Below are positions 1 to 9,688 of a stretch of 42,492 nt of DNA, piece after piece (position 1 is the first letter of the stretch; each line of letters opens with the position of its first letter). Source of the DNA: Spirochaetota bacterium (GTDB taxonomy: Bacteria; Spirochaetota; Spirochaetia; SZUA-6; Fen-1364); contig JAPLSM010000190.1 in NCBI GenBank assembly GCA_026398635.1, positions 1-42,492 on the forward strand. The letters are read 5' to 3'. The position numbers were made by a program, and so were the translations under genes. Below the pieces are notes generated by a model, which did no database searches, was not told the DNA's origin, and worked only from the letters and a program-made list of their open reading frames with translations.

Positions 1-1845
1 GGCGCAGGCTCTGAGATCACGAAGATCGGCAAGCCGTACGCGGCGCAGCTCGAGCAGATCGGCCGGACGGTGGAGCAGCACTTCAAGGAGATCCGGTCCA
101 TCCGGTTCACGGTCGAGAACAAGCAGCTGTGGCTGATCGACCAGCGTCCCGTGATGTCGAAATCCACCCAGGCGGACATCAAGATGCTGCTCGACCTGCA
201 CGCGAGGAAGCTCGTCGACGCCGACTGGGTGGTGCAACAGATCAAACCGGCGCAGCTGAACGAGGTCCTGCACCCGATCGTCGACCTCACCTCGGTCTCC
301 CGCATGCCCTGCCTGACCGGGGGCATCATCGGCGCCCCGGGCGCGGCCATCGGCCGGATCTTCTTCAGCACCGACCGGCTGCTCGAGGAGTTCAAGACCG
401 CCCAGCAGAAGGGACGGGACACCAAGCTCATCCTCTGCCTGCCCGCGTCCTTCGCCGAGGACGTCAAGGCCATCGAGGTCGCAACCGGCGTGCTGTCCAC
501 CGAGGGCGGTTACTCAGCCCACGCCTCGGTCGTGGCGAGGCAGTACGGCAAGATCTCTCTCGTGAAGCCCGACATGCGGATCAGGGGGAACAAGGCCGTC
601 ATAGGAGACCGGACCATCAAGGAGGGCGACTACGTCACCCTGAACGTGCCCTTCTACGGTGTGCCTTCGCTGTACCTCGGGAAGGCCCAGCTCATCGAGC
701 CGGACCCCGAGGAATCGGGTATGCTCGCGTTCCTCAAGATCGTCGACGGGTTCATCGGGCACTTCCATGTGCGTACGAACGCCGACACCCCGCGGGATGC
801 GGCCCTGGCGCGCACCTTCGGTGCACGCGGCATCGGTCTGGTGCGCACCGAGCACATGTTCTTCGCCGAGAGCCGGATCAACGTCTTCCGCGAGATGGTC
901 ATCTCGGGCTCGGTTGAGGATCGCCGGCGCAACCTCGCACGCCTCCAGCCGATGCAGAAGGCCGACTTCTACAAGCTCTTCAAGATCATGGAAGGCTATC
1001 CGGTCATCATCCGACTGCTGGACGCGCCGCTGCACGAATTCCTACCGCACAACGACCAGGAGATGGATCGGTTCATGCGACACCTCAACGCCGGGCAGAA
1101 GGGCGCGAAACGGCTCTCCCAGCGCGAGGTGGACGCGCGCTGCGAGGCGCTGCACGAGTTCAACCCGATGCTGGGCCACCGGGGGTGCCGGATCGCCGTG
1201 TCCTACCCCGAGATCTATGAGATGCAGGTGCGGGCGATCTTCGAGGCCATTTACCAGCTTCGCAAGGAGGGCGTGAAGGTCGAGTCCGAGATCATGATCC
1301 CGATCATCATGAACGAGAACGAGCTGAGGCTGATCGTCTTCGGCAAGAAGATCGAGGGCAAGCACATCCGCGGCCTCGTAGACATCGAGCGTGAAGTGCG
1401 CGACGCGTTCAAGGCGCGACCCGTGGCCTACAAGATCGGCACCATGATCGAGCTTCCGGCCGCGGCGCTCGGATCGGACGAGCTGGCGCGCTACGCCCAG
1501 TTCTTCTCCTTCGGAACCAACGACCTGACCCAGACCACGATCGGGCTCTCCCGGGACGACTTCAACTCGTTCATGCCCGACTACACGCAGTTCGACCTGC
1601 TCGAGGGCAACCCCTTCCAGATCCTGAACCAGCAGGTGAAGGAGCTCATCACGATCTCCGTCAAGCGGGGACGGATGACCCGGCCGGACCTCGAGGTGGG
1701 TCTGTGCGGCGAGCACGGGGCCATTCCCGACAATGTCCGGTTCTGCATGGAGGCGGGGTTGGATTACGTGTCCTGCTCGCCGTACCAGGTGCCCATCGCG
1801 CGCCTGGCCGTTGCGCAGTTGGAGATCGACCGGCGGAAGAAGTAG
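1..1845 (+). CDS. ppdK: Pyruvate phosphate dikinase / PEP-utilising enzyme, C-terminal part (5' end outside window)
   Basis: Open frame from base 1; phospho-His-like GGYSAHASVVARQYG, GARGIGLVRTEHMFF, FGTNDLTQTTIGLSRDD and C-terminal GLCGEHGAIPDNVRFC...YVSCSPYQVPIARLAVAQ motifs. Confidence 0.9.
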   Translation, partial: GAGSEITKIGKPYAAQLEQIGRTVEQHFKEIRSIRFTVENKQLWLIDQRPVMSKSTQADIKMLLDLHARKLVDADWVVQQIKPAQLNEVLHPIVDLTSVSRMPCLTGGIIGAPGAAIGRIFFSTDRLLEEFKTAQQKGRDTKLILCLPASFAEDVKAIEVATGVLSTEGGYSAHASVVARQYGKISLVKPDMRIRGNKAVIGDRTIKEGDYVTLNVPFYGVPSLYLGKAQLIEPDPEESGMLAFLKIVDGFIGHFHVRTNADTPRDAALARTFGARGIGLVRTEHMFFAESRINVFREMVISGSVEDRRRNLARLQPMQKADFYKLFKIMEGYPVIIRLLDAPLHEFLPHNDQEMDRFMRHLNAGQKGAKRLSQREVDARCEALHEFNPMLGHRGCRIAVSYPEIYEMQVRAIFEAIYQLRKEGVKVESEIMIPIIMNENELRLIVFGKKIEGKHIRGLVDIEREVRDAFKARPVAYKIGTMIELPAAALGSDELARYAQFFSFGTNDLTQTTIGLSRDDFNSFMPDYTQFDLLEGNPFQILNQQVKELITISVKRGRMTRPDLEVGLCGEHGAIPDNVRFCMEAGLDYVSCSPYQVPIARLAVAQLEIDRRKK

Positions 1846-1851
1846 GGGAAC

Positions 1852-1883
1852 GCCGGTGCGGGACGGCAGCGTCCTGTACCGGC
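1852..1883. terminator. Candidate terminator hairpin in convergent gap, no U-tract
   Basis: GCCGGTGCGGGACG-GCAG-CGTCCTGTACCGGC: 14-bp stem (2 G-U), 4-nt loop, just after the ppdK stop. Confidence 0.5.
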
Positions 1884-1897
1884 AGTATGTCCGGCCC

Positions 1898-3856
1898 TCA
1901 TGACGGCCGGACCGTTTCCGCGGACTTCTTCAGGCGCCGCCCCGTAGCCAGGAATTTCTCCGCGAACTCCTTCACGCCCGTCTTGCGGTACACCATCCCG
2001 AGGTTCCGGTAAGCCCGCCAGTCCTTCGGGGCGAGCGCGATCGCGGAACGGAACGCGGACGCCGCTTTTTCCAGCTTCCCCGCGCGGTACCAGAGCACGC
2101 CGCTCATGAGGGTGAGATCGTGCCGCTCGCCGTGGTCCTTCTGGAACCTCTCGGCAAGCCGCAGGGCGTTCTCCCGGGCCCCGAGCCGGTCGAGGCAGTA
2201 CAGGGCAGCCTTCACCAGCTCTTCGGCATCCGGACGCTCGACCAGAAGCTCCCTGAGCACGAGCAGCGCGTCGGCGTGACGACCGGATCGCCGGTAGCAG
2301 TGTACGAGGGTGGTGCGGAGGCGTTCGCCTTTCGCGCCGGAGGCGATGAGCCGTTCGATCTCGGGCGCAGCCTCGGCCCAGCGGCCGAGCTCCACCAGGG
2401 CGCGCACCAGCCCGCGCCGGGCCTTCCGGTCGTCCGGTTTCGCCTCGAGGAGGCGCCGGTAGACGCTGCCGAGGTCCTCGGTGCGTCCCGCTTTCGCGTA
2501 GAGCCGGCCGAGCCCGCGGAGCGCAGAGGTTTCGCCGGGCACGACCTTCAGCGTCCGGGAGTACCAGCCTTCCGCGAGGTCCGCGAGTCCGGCCGACTCG
2601 TAGGATTCCGCGAGCGCGGCCATGACCACCGGATCGGCCCCGCGGTCCCTGACCTGACCCTGGAGGGCGCCCAGCGTACCCGGGTCTGCCGGCGCGACCT
2701 TCGAGAGCGCGAGTGACTCGAAGTATCGGGCGGTCGAATCCGCGTCGTCGCGGCGGAGCACGCGGCGCGCCTCGGCAGCAAGGTCTCCATGCCGTCCCTG
2801 CTCCCAAAGCACGGCGAGGAGGCCGTAGCGGGGCGCCATGGCCTCCCGGTCGCCTTCCAGGGCACGCAGGTAGTGATTTCGTGCCTTCTCCAGCTCGCCG
2901 AGCGCCCGGTAGGACTCCGCGACGAGCGCGTGCAGCATCGGATCCTTCCCGTCGGCGCGAAGGAGGCGCGTGGCGTGGAATACCGCGTCTCGGAAGCGCC
3001 CCTGCTGGAAGAGTTCCACCGCGAGGAAGCGCTGCACCTCTTGCGGAGATCTGCCCGCGCCCTTGCCGGCCTTGAGGAAGTAGGAACCGATCTTCAGGGC
3101 CTCGAACGCCTCCGGCTCGCGTCCGAGGGCGAGCAGCACCATCGCACGCTGCAGCTGAAGTGAGGAATCGCCGGGCGAGAGGGAGCAGGCCGCATCCAGG
3201 TGGAAGAGCGCCATCCCGTCCTTCCCGAGCTCCCGGAAGATCCGCGCCAGGTAGACGTGGGGGAGCATGCTCGAGCCGCGCCGGTCGAGGACCTCGCTGA
3301 AGAGACGGGCGGAGTCGACGAGCCGGTTTCGGTGGAAGCAGCGTACGGCCGCCACGAGCGCCGTGTTGAGGTAGCCGACCTCGAGCCGCCGATCGTCCGG
3401 AGCGAGTCGGCGCGCCTCGGTGAAGGCGGCAAGCGCCTCGTCGAATCGCCGTGCTCGCAGGCAGGCGAGGCCGAGCAGGCCGTGCGCGGGCGCCAGGTCC
3501 GGACGGGCCTTGACCGCGGCAGCGAGCTCGCGAACGGCCGCCTCGAGGTCGCCGACCGCGAGGTGGGCTCTTCCGAGGAACAGCCGTCCTGCAGCTGATC
3601 CGGGGCGTCGGCGGACGAACGCGGTGAGCGCGCGGATTGCCCTGCCGTGTTCGCCGAGCGCGTGGCAGCTTCTGCCGAGGTACAGCAGGGCGAGCGGGAA
3701 CTCATCGGTGGCGCCGGCGACCTGGGCGAAGAGGTCCGCGGCCCGGCGGTAGTCGCGGCGGCGACCGGCCTCGATGGCCTCGCCGTAGAGCGATGAGAAG
3801 TCGGGCCGCGCGGAGTCCGGCGTCTGGAGCCTGCCTTTCTTTTGGCATCTTATCAC
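1898..3856 (-). CDS. Large tetratricopeptide-repeat protein
   Basis: 652-aa ORF with many TPR-like units (LALLYLGRSCHALGEHGRAIRAL; MLHALVAESYRALGELEKARNHYLRAL; WRAYRNLGMVYRKTGVKEFAEKFL); GTG start uncertain. Confidence 0.85.
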   Translation of the reverse strand: MIRCQKKGRLQTPDSARPDFSSLYGEAIEAGRRRDYRRAADLFAQVAGATDEFPLALLYLGRSCHALGEHGRAIRALTAFVRRRPGSAAGRLFLGRAHLAVGDLEAAVRELAAAVKARPDLAPAHGLLGLACLRARRFDEALAAFTEARRLAPDDRRLEVGYLNTALVAAVRCFHRNRLVDSARLFSEVLDRRGSSMLPHVYLARIFRELGKDGMALFHLDAACSLSPGDSSLQLQRAMVLLALGREPEAFEALKIGSYFLKAGKGAGRSPQEVQRFLAVELFQQGRFRDAVFHATRLLRADGKDPMLHALVAESYRALGELEKARNHYLRALEGDREAMAPRYGLLAVLWEQGRHGDLAAEARRVLRRDDADSTARYFESLALSKVAPADPGTLGALQGQVRDRGADPVVMAALAESYESAGLADLAEGWYSRTLKVVPGETSALRGLGRLYAKAGRTEDLGSVYRRLLEAKPDDRKARRGLVRALVELGRWAEAAPEIERLIASGAKGERLRTTLVHCYRRSGRHADALLVLRELLVERPDAEELVKAALYCLDRLGARENALRLAERFQKDHGERHDLTLMSGVLWYRAGKLEKAASAFRSAIALAPKDWRAYRNLGMVYRKTGVKEFAEKFLATGRRLKKSAETVRPS

Positions 3857-3903
3857 GTGCGGATTGCTTTACAAACCGCACCCCATCGGCTACAAAGGAT
3901 TAC

Positions 3904-5358
3904 ATGAGGGGTCGCGAGCGGACCGGCACGGTGCGGAACCTCGGGGAGATCGCCCAGGCGCAGGTGTCGAGGGCCGAGGTGCTCGTCATCCCCGTACGTC
4001 TGGGTGCAGCCGGCGCCGTACTCTCGATCGTGGCGGCCACCGCACGAGGCATGCCGGCCGTCGCGGTTGCGGCCGCCGCCGTCGGTGTATTCCTTGTCTG
4101 GTCTCTCGTCGTCATCATCCTCGCAGCCCGCAGGGCAGACCTCACGCGCATCAACCGCGTGTCCGTTGCCCTCGACGCCCTGGGAATCCTCGCGATCGCC
4201 CTCTCCCTGCTGATCGGGCCGTCGGCCGGCCTGTCGGCGCCTGAGCTGATCGTGCTCGAAACGTGGGGTGTGTGCCTGATCGTCATGGCACCCATGCGTC
4301 TCCGGGTGGCGGACGCGGTGTTCGCGTGCGCCGCTGCGGTCATCGCGCCTCTCGCCATCGCAGTCGTCGCCATCCTGCGCTTACCCTCCGCGATACCGAT
4401 GTGGATCTTCCTCGTCCCGCCGGCGAACCTCGCGGTCGGGGCGCTCGCCGTACTGGGGACCGCGAGCGTCCGCCGGGCGATGGGCGAGAACCTCGTGACC
4501 GAGGACCTGATGCGGGCCAGCCGGCGGCTGAAGATGACGCTCGACATCGTCAGCGCGTCGATCTACAACCTCCACCAGCTCATCAACCGGCTCGCCGACG
4601 TCTCGCGCGCCGTTTCGGAGGGCGCCCGCGAGCAGGAGCACGGCATCGACCGTGTCAGCGCCACCGCGGGCGCGCTCGCCGAAGCCATGGAGGGCATCGC
4701 CCGATCGACGGGCCGCGCCGCCGACACCGTCGGCCGCACCGCCGAGAGCTCGGCGAGGGGAAACGCCATCGTCCAGCGCGTGGTGGAGGAAATCCTCGGC
4801 ATCCATGACACGGTGGACCGGATGGTGGCCGCCCTGGCGCGCCTGAACGACATCGCCGACCAGACGAACCTGCTCGCCTTGAACGCCGCCATCGAGGCCT
4901 CCCGGGCGGGCGACGAGCACAGCGGGTTCTCGGTGGTCGCGGCGGAGATCCGCACACTCGCCGAGAAGTCGTCGCATACGGCCGGTGAGGTAAGCAAGTG
5001 GGTCCGCCAGATCGAGACCGTCATCACGCGCGGCGGCGACTCCAGCCGCGAGGCGGGCACGATCTTCGCCGCCATCGCCCACGAGCTCGGGGACCACGCC
5101 GGCTTCATCCAGGAGCTGTCCCAGACCGTGCAGGCGCAGCTCGCGGCCAACCGGGAGGTGAGCGGCACCGTCACGTCGATCGACGCAGTCGTGGTCGAGA
5201 ACACCGGAGCGGCCGACCGGGTCGCAGACATCGTCGCCTCGCTGAAACACGAGATGGAGAAGCTCGAGTCGCTCGTCGTCGACAAGGTGCAGGAGGTGGA
5301 ACAGCTCACCCGGGGGACGGAGGTCGATCAGCGAGCTGAGGTCCGGCCCGGCCGGTAG
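3904..5358 (+). CDS. Methyl-accepting chemotaxis protein, multi-TM N-terminus without an evident HAMP domain
   Basis: ATG at 3904 with AAAGGA SD; about six hydrophobic segments, then signalling domain with DQTNLLALNAAIEASRAGDEHSGFSVVAAEIRTLAEKS. Confidence 0.9.
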   Translation: MRGRERTGTVRNLGEIAQAQVSRAEVLVIPVRLGAAGAVLSIVAATARGMPAVAVAAAAVGVFLVWSLVVIILAARRADLTRINRVSVALDALGILAIALSLLIGPSAGLSAPELIVLETWGVCLIVMAPMRLRVADAVFACAAAVIAPLAIAVVAILRLPSAIPMWIFLVPPANLAVGALAVLGTASVRRAMGENLVTEDLMRASRRLKMTLDIVSASIYNLHQLINRLADVSRAVSEGAREQEHGIDRVSATAGALAEAMEGIARSTGRAADTVGRTAESSARGNAIVQRVVEEILGIHDTVDRMVAALARLNDIADQTNLLALNAAIEASRAGDEHSGFSVVAAEIRTLAEKSSHTAGEVSKWVRQIETVITRGGDSSREAGTIFAAIAHELGDHAGFIQELSQTVQAQLAANREVSGTVTSIDAVVVENTGAADRVADIVASLKHEMEKLESLVVDKVQEVEQLTRGTEVDQRAEVRPGR

Positions 5359-5413
5359 CGTCCCGCGACGGGCCGGCCGCCGCGCGGCACCCGCCGAACC
5401 CAGGAGGATCCGC

Positions 5414-6853
5414 GTGGAATCCCGTTCCATCTTCGCAAACCTGTCGCCGCTCGACCACCGGTATTCGATCTGCGAACCCGAGCTCTTCGAGAAGCTCTCC
5501 GCGTACCTCAGCGAGGAGGCGGTCATCCGCTCGTGCGCGCGGGTCGAGGAAGCACTCCTCGTCGTCCTTATCCGCCGACTCGCGCCGGCGGACCGCCGGG
5601 ACGGACTGGCCGCCGCGGTCACCGGGGTGGCGGAATCGGTCAATCCCGGAGAGGTGTACGCCGAGGAGGCGAAGACCCGGCACAACGTGCGCGCGCTCGT
5701 GAACGTCCTGAAACGGAAGGTGCCGCCCGAAGCCGGGCCGTACGTGCACCTGGGAGCCACCTCGGCAGACATCCTGGACACTGCCGCGTCCCTGCGATAC
5801 CGGGAGGCGACCCGACGCGTGCTGCTGCCCTTGCTCGTTGACCTCGAGGAAGCCCTCGTCCGCCTCGCGCAGGCCGAGGCGGACACCCCGCAGATCGGAC
5901 GGACCCACGGGCAGCACGCAATACCCATAACGTTCGGGTTCGCCATGGCGGGGTACACATCGCGGCTCGGCAAGTGCATCCTGCGCATCCGCGACCGGGC
6001 AGCGGACCTGCGCGGGAAGCTCTCCGGCGCCGTGGGCTCCTACAATGCCGGCTCGCTGCTCGTGCCGGACCCCGAGACGCTGGAGCAGGAGTTCCTCGCC
6101 GGGCTGGGGCTCCGCCCTTCCGACACTTCGACCCAGCTCGTCGAGCCGGAGCACCTCCTCGGGCTGCTGCTGGAGATCAACACCTGCTTCGGGGTCATCG
6201 CCAACCTTGCCGACGACCTGCGGCAGCTCCAGCGCTCGGAGATCGCGGAAGTGCGCGAGGAGTTCTCGGAAACACAGGTCGGCTCGTCCACCATGCCCCA
6301 GAAACGCAACCCCTGGAACGCGGAACACGTGAAGAGCCTGTGGAAGGCCTTCGCCCCGCGGGTCGTCACCTTCTTCATGGACCAGGTCTCGGAGCACCAG
6401 CGAGACCTGACGAACTCCGCCTCCGGGAGGTTCGTGGCCGACTATCTCGCGGGATTCGCATGCGCGGTCGCCCGCGCGGTGTCGGTGATCGGATCGCTCG
6501 CCGTCGACCGCGCGGCGATGGCCGGGAACCTGCGCCGGGCCGGTGACCTCGCCTTTGCGGAGGCCGTGTACGTGCTTGCGGCGAGGGGCGGGATAAGCGA
6601 TGCCCACGAGCGGGTGCGGCAGGCCACCCTGAGGGTCGAGCGCGAGGGGCGGCCGCTGCGCGAGGTACTCGCCGAGGATGCCGCGCTCTGGAAGACGCTC
6701 GACGAGGGCCTGCGCCGGTCCGTGGGATGCGACGCCGCGGCGTTTTTCAGTGATCCTGCGCGGTACACGGGAAGAGCCGCATCCCGGGCACGGGACGCGG
6801 CGGACCGCTGGAAGGCCGCGATGGCGGGGCTGCGGAAGGAGCTGGAATCATGA
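5414..6853 (+). CDS. purB: Adenylosuccinate lyase
   Basis: Fumarase/aspartase-superfamily signature SSTMPQKRNPWN, THGQHAIPITFG; AGGAGG SD; followed by purA. Confidence 0.88.
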   Translation: MESRSIFANLSPLDHRYSICEPELFEKLSAYLSEEAVIRSCARVEEALLVVLIRRLAPADRRDGLAAAVTGVAESVNPGEVYAEEAKTRHNVRALVNVLKRKVPPEAGPYVHLGATSADILDTAASLRYREATRRVLLPLLVDLEEALVRLAQAEADTPQIGRTHGQHAIPITFGFAMAGYTSRLGKCILRIRDRAADLRGKLSGAVGSYNAGSLLVPDPETLEQEFLAGLGLRPSDTSTQLVEPEHLLGLLLEINTCFGVIANLADDLRQLQRSEIAEVREEFSETQVGSSTMPQKRNPWNAEHVKSLWKAFAPRVVTFFMDQVSEHQRDLTNSASGRFVADYLAGFACAVARAVSVIGSLAVDRAAMAGNLRRAGDLAFAEAVYVLAARGGISDAHERVRQATLRVEREGRPLREVLAEDAALWKTLDEGLRRSVGCDAAAFFSDPARYTGRAASRARDAADRWKAAMAGLRKELES

Positions 6854-8079
6854 ATCTCGTGGTGATCGGCGCCCAGTGGGGCGACGAGGGAAAAGGAAAG
6901 ATCGTGGACTACCTGTCCCGCGGCGCCGACGTGGTGCTGCGCTACAGCGGCGGCGCCAATGCCGGTCACACGATCGTGCACGGCGGGGTCACGTTCAAGC
7001 TGCACCTCGTGCCCTCGGGCATCACCTCGCCGGGGAGGGTCGTGGTGCTCGGGATCGGAATGGTGATCGATCCCGGGTCGCTGTTCGATGAGCTCGAAGG
7101 TCTCGAGCGAGCGGGGATCGACTGGAAAGGCAGGGTGAAGGTGGCGGATCGGGCCCACCTCGTGCTGCCGCGCTACCGGGACATCGATCGCGAGCAGGAG
7201 AAGGCCAGGGCCGTGCCCCTGGGCACCACCGGCCGGGGCATCGGCGTCACCTACTCGCTGAAGTCCAGCCGGGACGGCATCCGGGTGGTCGACCTGTTCG
7301 ACGACGCGTTCATGGCGCACATCCCGCCGGGCGACCGCGAGTACCTCGAGCCGTTCCGGGACCGACTCGCACCGATGGTGATCGATGCCTCCGTCTTCAG
7401 CCACGGCCAGAGGGGAAGGAACGTGCTTTTCGAAGGGGCGCAGGGGACGCTCCTCGACCTCGATTTCGGCACCTACCCGTTCGTTTCATCGGGCAACTCC
7501 TCGGCGAGCGGAGCGCCCATGGGCGGAGGCATCGGTCCCACGGCCATCGACCGGTGCATCGGGGTGTGCAAGGCCTACTCGACCCGGGTGGGAAGCGGCC
7601 CGTTCCCGTCGGAGTCCGTGGGCGAGCGCGACGGGGACCTCGGAGACCGGTTGCGCGAGCTGGGCAGGGAATATGGCACCACGACCGGGAGGCCGCGGAG
7701 GTGCGGCTGGCTCGATCTCGTGGCGCTGCGATACGCCTGCCGGTCGAACAGCCTCGACTCCATCGCCCTCACGAAGCTCGACGTCTTAAGCTCGTTCGAC
7801 GAGGTTCAAGCCTGCGTCGCCTACCGGTGCGGGGATGCGCGTTTGGAGGATTTCCCCGCTTCGAGAGCCGCCCTGGAGTCCGCTCTTCCTGTCACGGAGC
7901 GCCTACCGGGCTGGCAGCTGCCGCTCGGAGGCTGCCGTCGGTTCGAGGACCTGCCGCCGCAGGCTCGGGACTTCGTGCGGTTCATCGAGGAATCGGCGGG
8001 CGTTGCCGTCTCGATCGTTTCGGTCGGCCCTGAGCGTGAAGACACCATGACCCGGCAGGATCCTTGGACACGATCCTGA
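6850..8079 (+). CDS. purA: Adenylosuccinate synthetase
   Basis: QWGDEGKGKIVDYL, GGANAGHTI, GTTGRGIG, EGAQGTLLDLDFGTYPFV, TTTGRPRRCGW; ATGA overlap with purB. Confidence 0.95.
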   Translation: MNLVVIGAQWGDEGKGKIVDYLSRGADVVLRYSGGANAGHTIVHGGVTFKLHLVPSGITSPGRVVVLGIGMVIDPGSLFDELEGLERAGIDWKGRVKVADRAHLVLPRYRDIDREQEKARAVPLGTTGRGIGVTYSLKSSRDGIRVVDLFDDAFMAHIPPGDREYLEPFRDRLAPMVIDASVFSHGQRGRNVLFEGAQGTLLDLDFGTYPFVSSGNSSASGAPMGGGIGPTAIDRCIGVCKAYSTRVGSGPFPSESVGERDGDLGDRLRELGREYGTTTGRPRRCGWLDLVALRYACRSNSLDSIALTKLDVLSSFDEVQACVAYRCGDARLEDFPASRAALESALPVTERLPGWQLPLGGCRRFEDLPPQARDFVRFIEESAGVAVSIVSVGPEREDTMTRQDPWTRS

Positions 8080-9617
8080 TTCTCGACTTCGGCAGCCAAA
8101 GCACGCAGCTCATCGGCAGGCGCGTGCGCCAGCTCGGTGTCTACAGCGAGATCGTCCCGGGGGATGTGCCGTTCGGGCGTACGGACCTCTCGGGGGTGCG
8201 CGGGATCATCCTCTCCGGGTCGCCTGCGTCGGTGTACGAGGCGGGCGCTCCGACGATCGACCCGCGCTTCTATGGGCTCGGGCTGCCGGTGCTCGGCATC
8301 TGCTATGGGCTGCACCGGATGACGACCGACCACGGCGGCCGGGTAGCCCCGCTCGGCCACAAGGAATACGGTCGGGCCCGGGTCGAGGTGCTGGCGGACG
8401 ATCCCCTGTTCGCGCGGGTGCCCGAGAGGAGCTTCGTGTCGTGGATGAGCCACGGCGACACGGTGGCCGAGACGCCACGGGGTTTTCGGGTCATCGCCCG
8501 GTCGGAGGGTGGGCTTCCCGCTGCCTTCGCAGACCCCGGACGCAGGATGTGGGGCGTGCAGTTCCACCCCGAGGCGAGTCATTGCGAGCACGGCATGGAG
8601 GTGCTCGAGGCGTTCGTGGCCGACATTGCCGGGGCTCACCGCGAATGGAACATGGATGCGTTCTTCAGGAGCGAGCGGGAGGACCTCGCCCGAAGGCTTG
8701 CGGGCAAGCCCGTGGTGCTCCTGATCTCGGGCGGCGTGGATTCCTCGGTCGTGGCTGCGCTGCTCCTGGCGAGCCTCGATCACGACGCGGTACACCTGCT
8801 GTACGTGGACACGGGCCTCATGCGCCAGGGCGAGTCCGGCGAGGTCATGGCGGGCCTGAGGGATCTCGGCGCCCGGCACCTGCACGCCGTGGACGCCTCC
8901 GAGCGCTTCTACGCGGGACTCGCCGGGGTCGGAGATCCGGAGCAAAAGCGACGGATCATCGGCGACCTGTTCATGACGGTCCAGCGGGAGGAGATCCAGA
9001 GGCTCGGGATCGCCGACTACTGGCTCGCCCAGGGCACGCTCTACACGGACCTCGTGGAAAGCGGGAAGGGAGTCGGTTCGAAGGCGACGGTCATCAAGAC
9101 CCACCACAATGTCCGTTCCCCCCTGGTCGAAGAGCTGCGTGCCAGCGGCCGTATCGTGGAACCGCTCGCTACGCTCTACAAGGACGAAGTCAGGGCCCTG
9201 GGCCTCGCCCTGGGGCTGAAGCGGGAGATCGTCTTCCGGCACCCTTTCCCGGGCCCGGGCCTGGCCGTGAGGATCCTCGGGGAGGTGACCCGGGAGAGGT
9301 GCGATCTCCTGCGCCGGGTCGACGCCCTGTTCCTCTCCGAACTGCGGTCCCGGGGGCTCTACGACCGCATCTGGCAGGCGTTCTGCGTGCTGCTCCCGCT
9401 CCGGTCGGTCGGCGTGTCGGGTGACGCACGGCGTTATGGATGGGTGGTGGGCCTGCGCGCGGTGGCGTCGCTGGACGCGATCACCGCCGACGTGTACCCG
9501 TTCGAAGCCCGGGACCTGCTCGAGATCTCCTCGCTCATCACGAACCGCATCCCCGAGGTCGGGCGGGTCGTCTATGACGTTTCGAGCAAGCCCCCGGCAA
9601 CCATCGAATGGGAGTGA
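8064..9617 (+). CDS. guaA: GMP synthase (glutamine-hydrolysing)
   Basis: Class I GATase (ILDFGSQSTQLIGRRVR, GICYG, QFHPEASH) plus PP-loop SGGVDSSVVAALL; C-terminal SKPPATIEWE; TTG start. Confidence 0.96.
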   Translation: MDTILILDFGSQSTQLIGRRVRQLGVYSEIVPGDVPFGRTDLSGVRGIILSGSPASVYEAGAPTIDPRFYGLGLPVLGICYGLHRMTTDHGGRVAPLGHKEYGRARVEVLADDPLFARVPERSFVSWMSHGDTVAETPRGFRVIARSEGGLPAAFADPGRRMWGVQFHPEASHCEHGMEVLEAFVADIAGAHREWNMDAFFRSEREDLARRLAGKPVVLLISGGVDSSVVAALLLASLDHDAVHLLYVDTGLMRQGESGEVMAGLRDLGARHLHAVDASERFYAGLAGVGDPEQKRRIIGDLFMTVQREEIQRLGIADYWLAQGTLYTDLVESGKGVGSKATVIKTHHNVRSPLVEELRASGRIVEPLATLYKDEVRALGLALGLKREIVFRHPFPGPGLAVRILGEVTRERCDLLRRVDALFLSELRSRGLYDRIWQAFCVLLPLRSVGVSGDARRYGWVVGLRAVASLDAITADVYPFEARDLLEISSLITNRIPEVGRVVYDVSSKPPATIEWE

Positions 9618-9688
9618 AAAAACCTCGTTTACCCACTTGAGGAAATGGCGGTACGTTTCCGATAAGCATGGTAAGCGAGGAGCAGACG

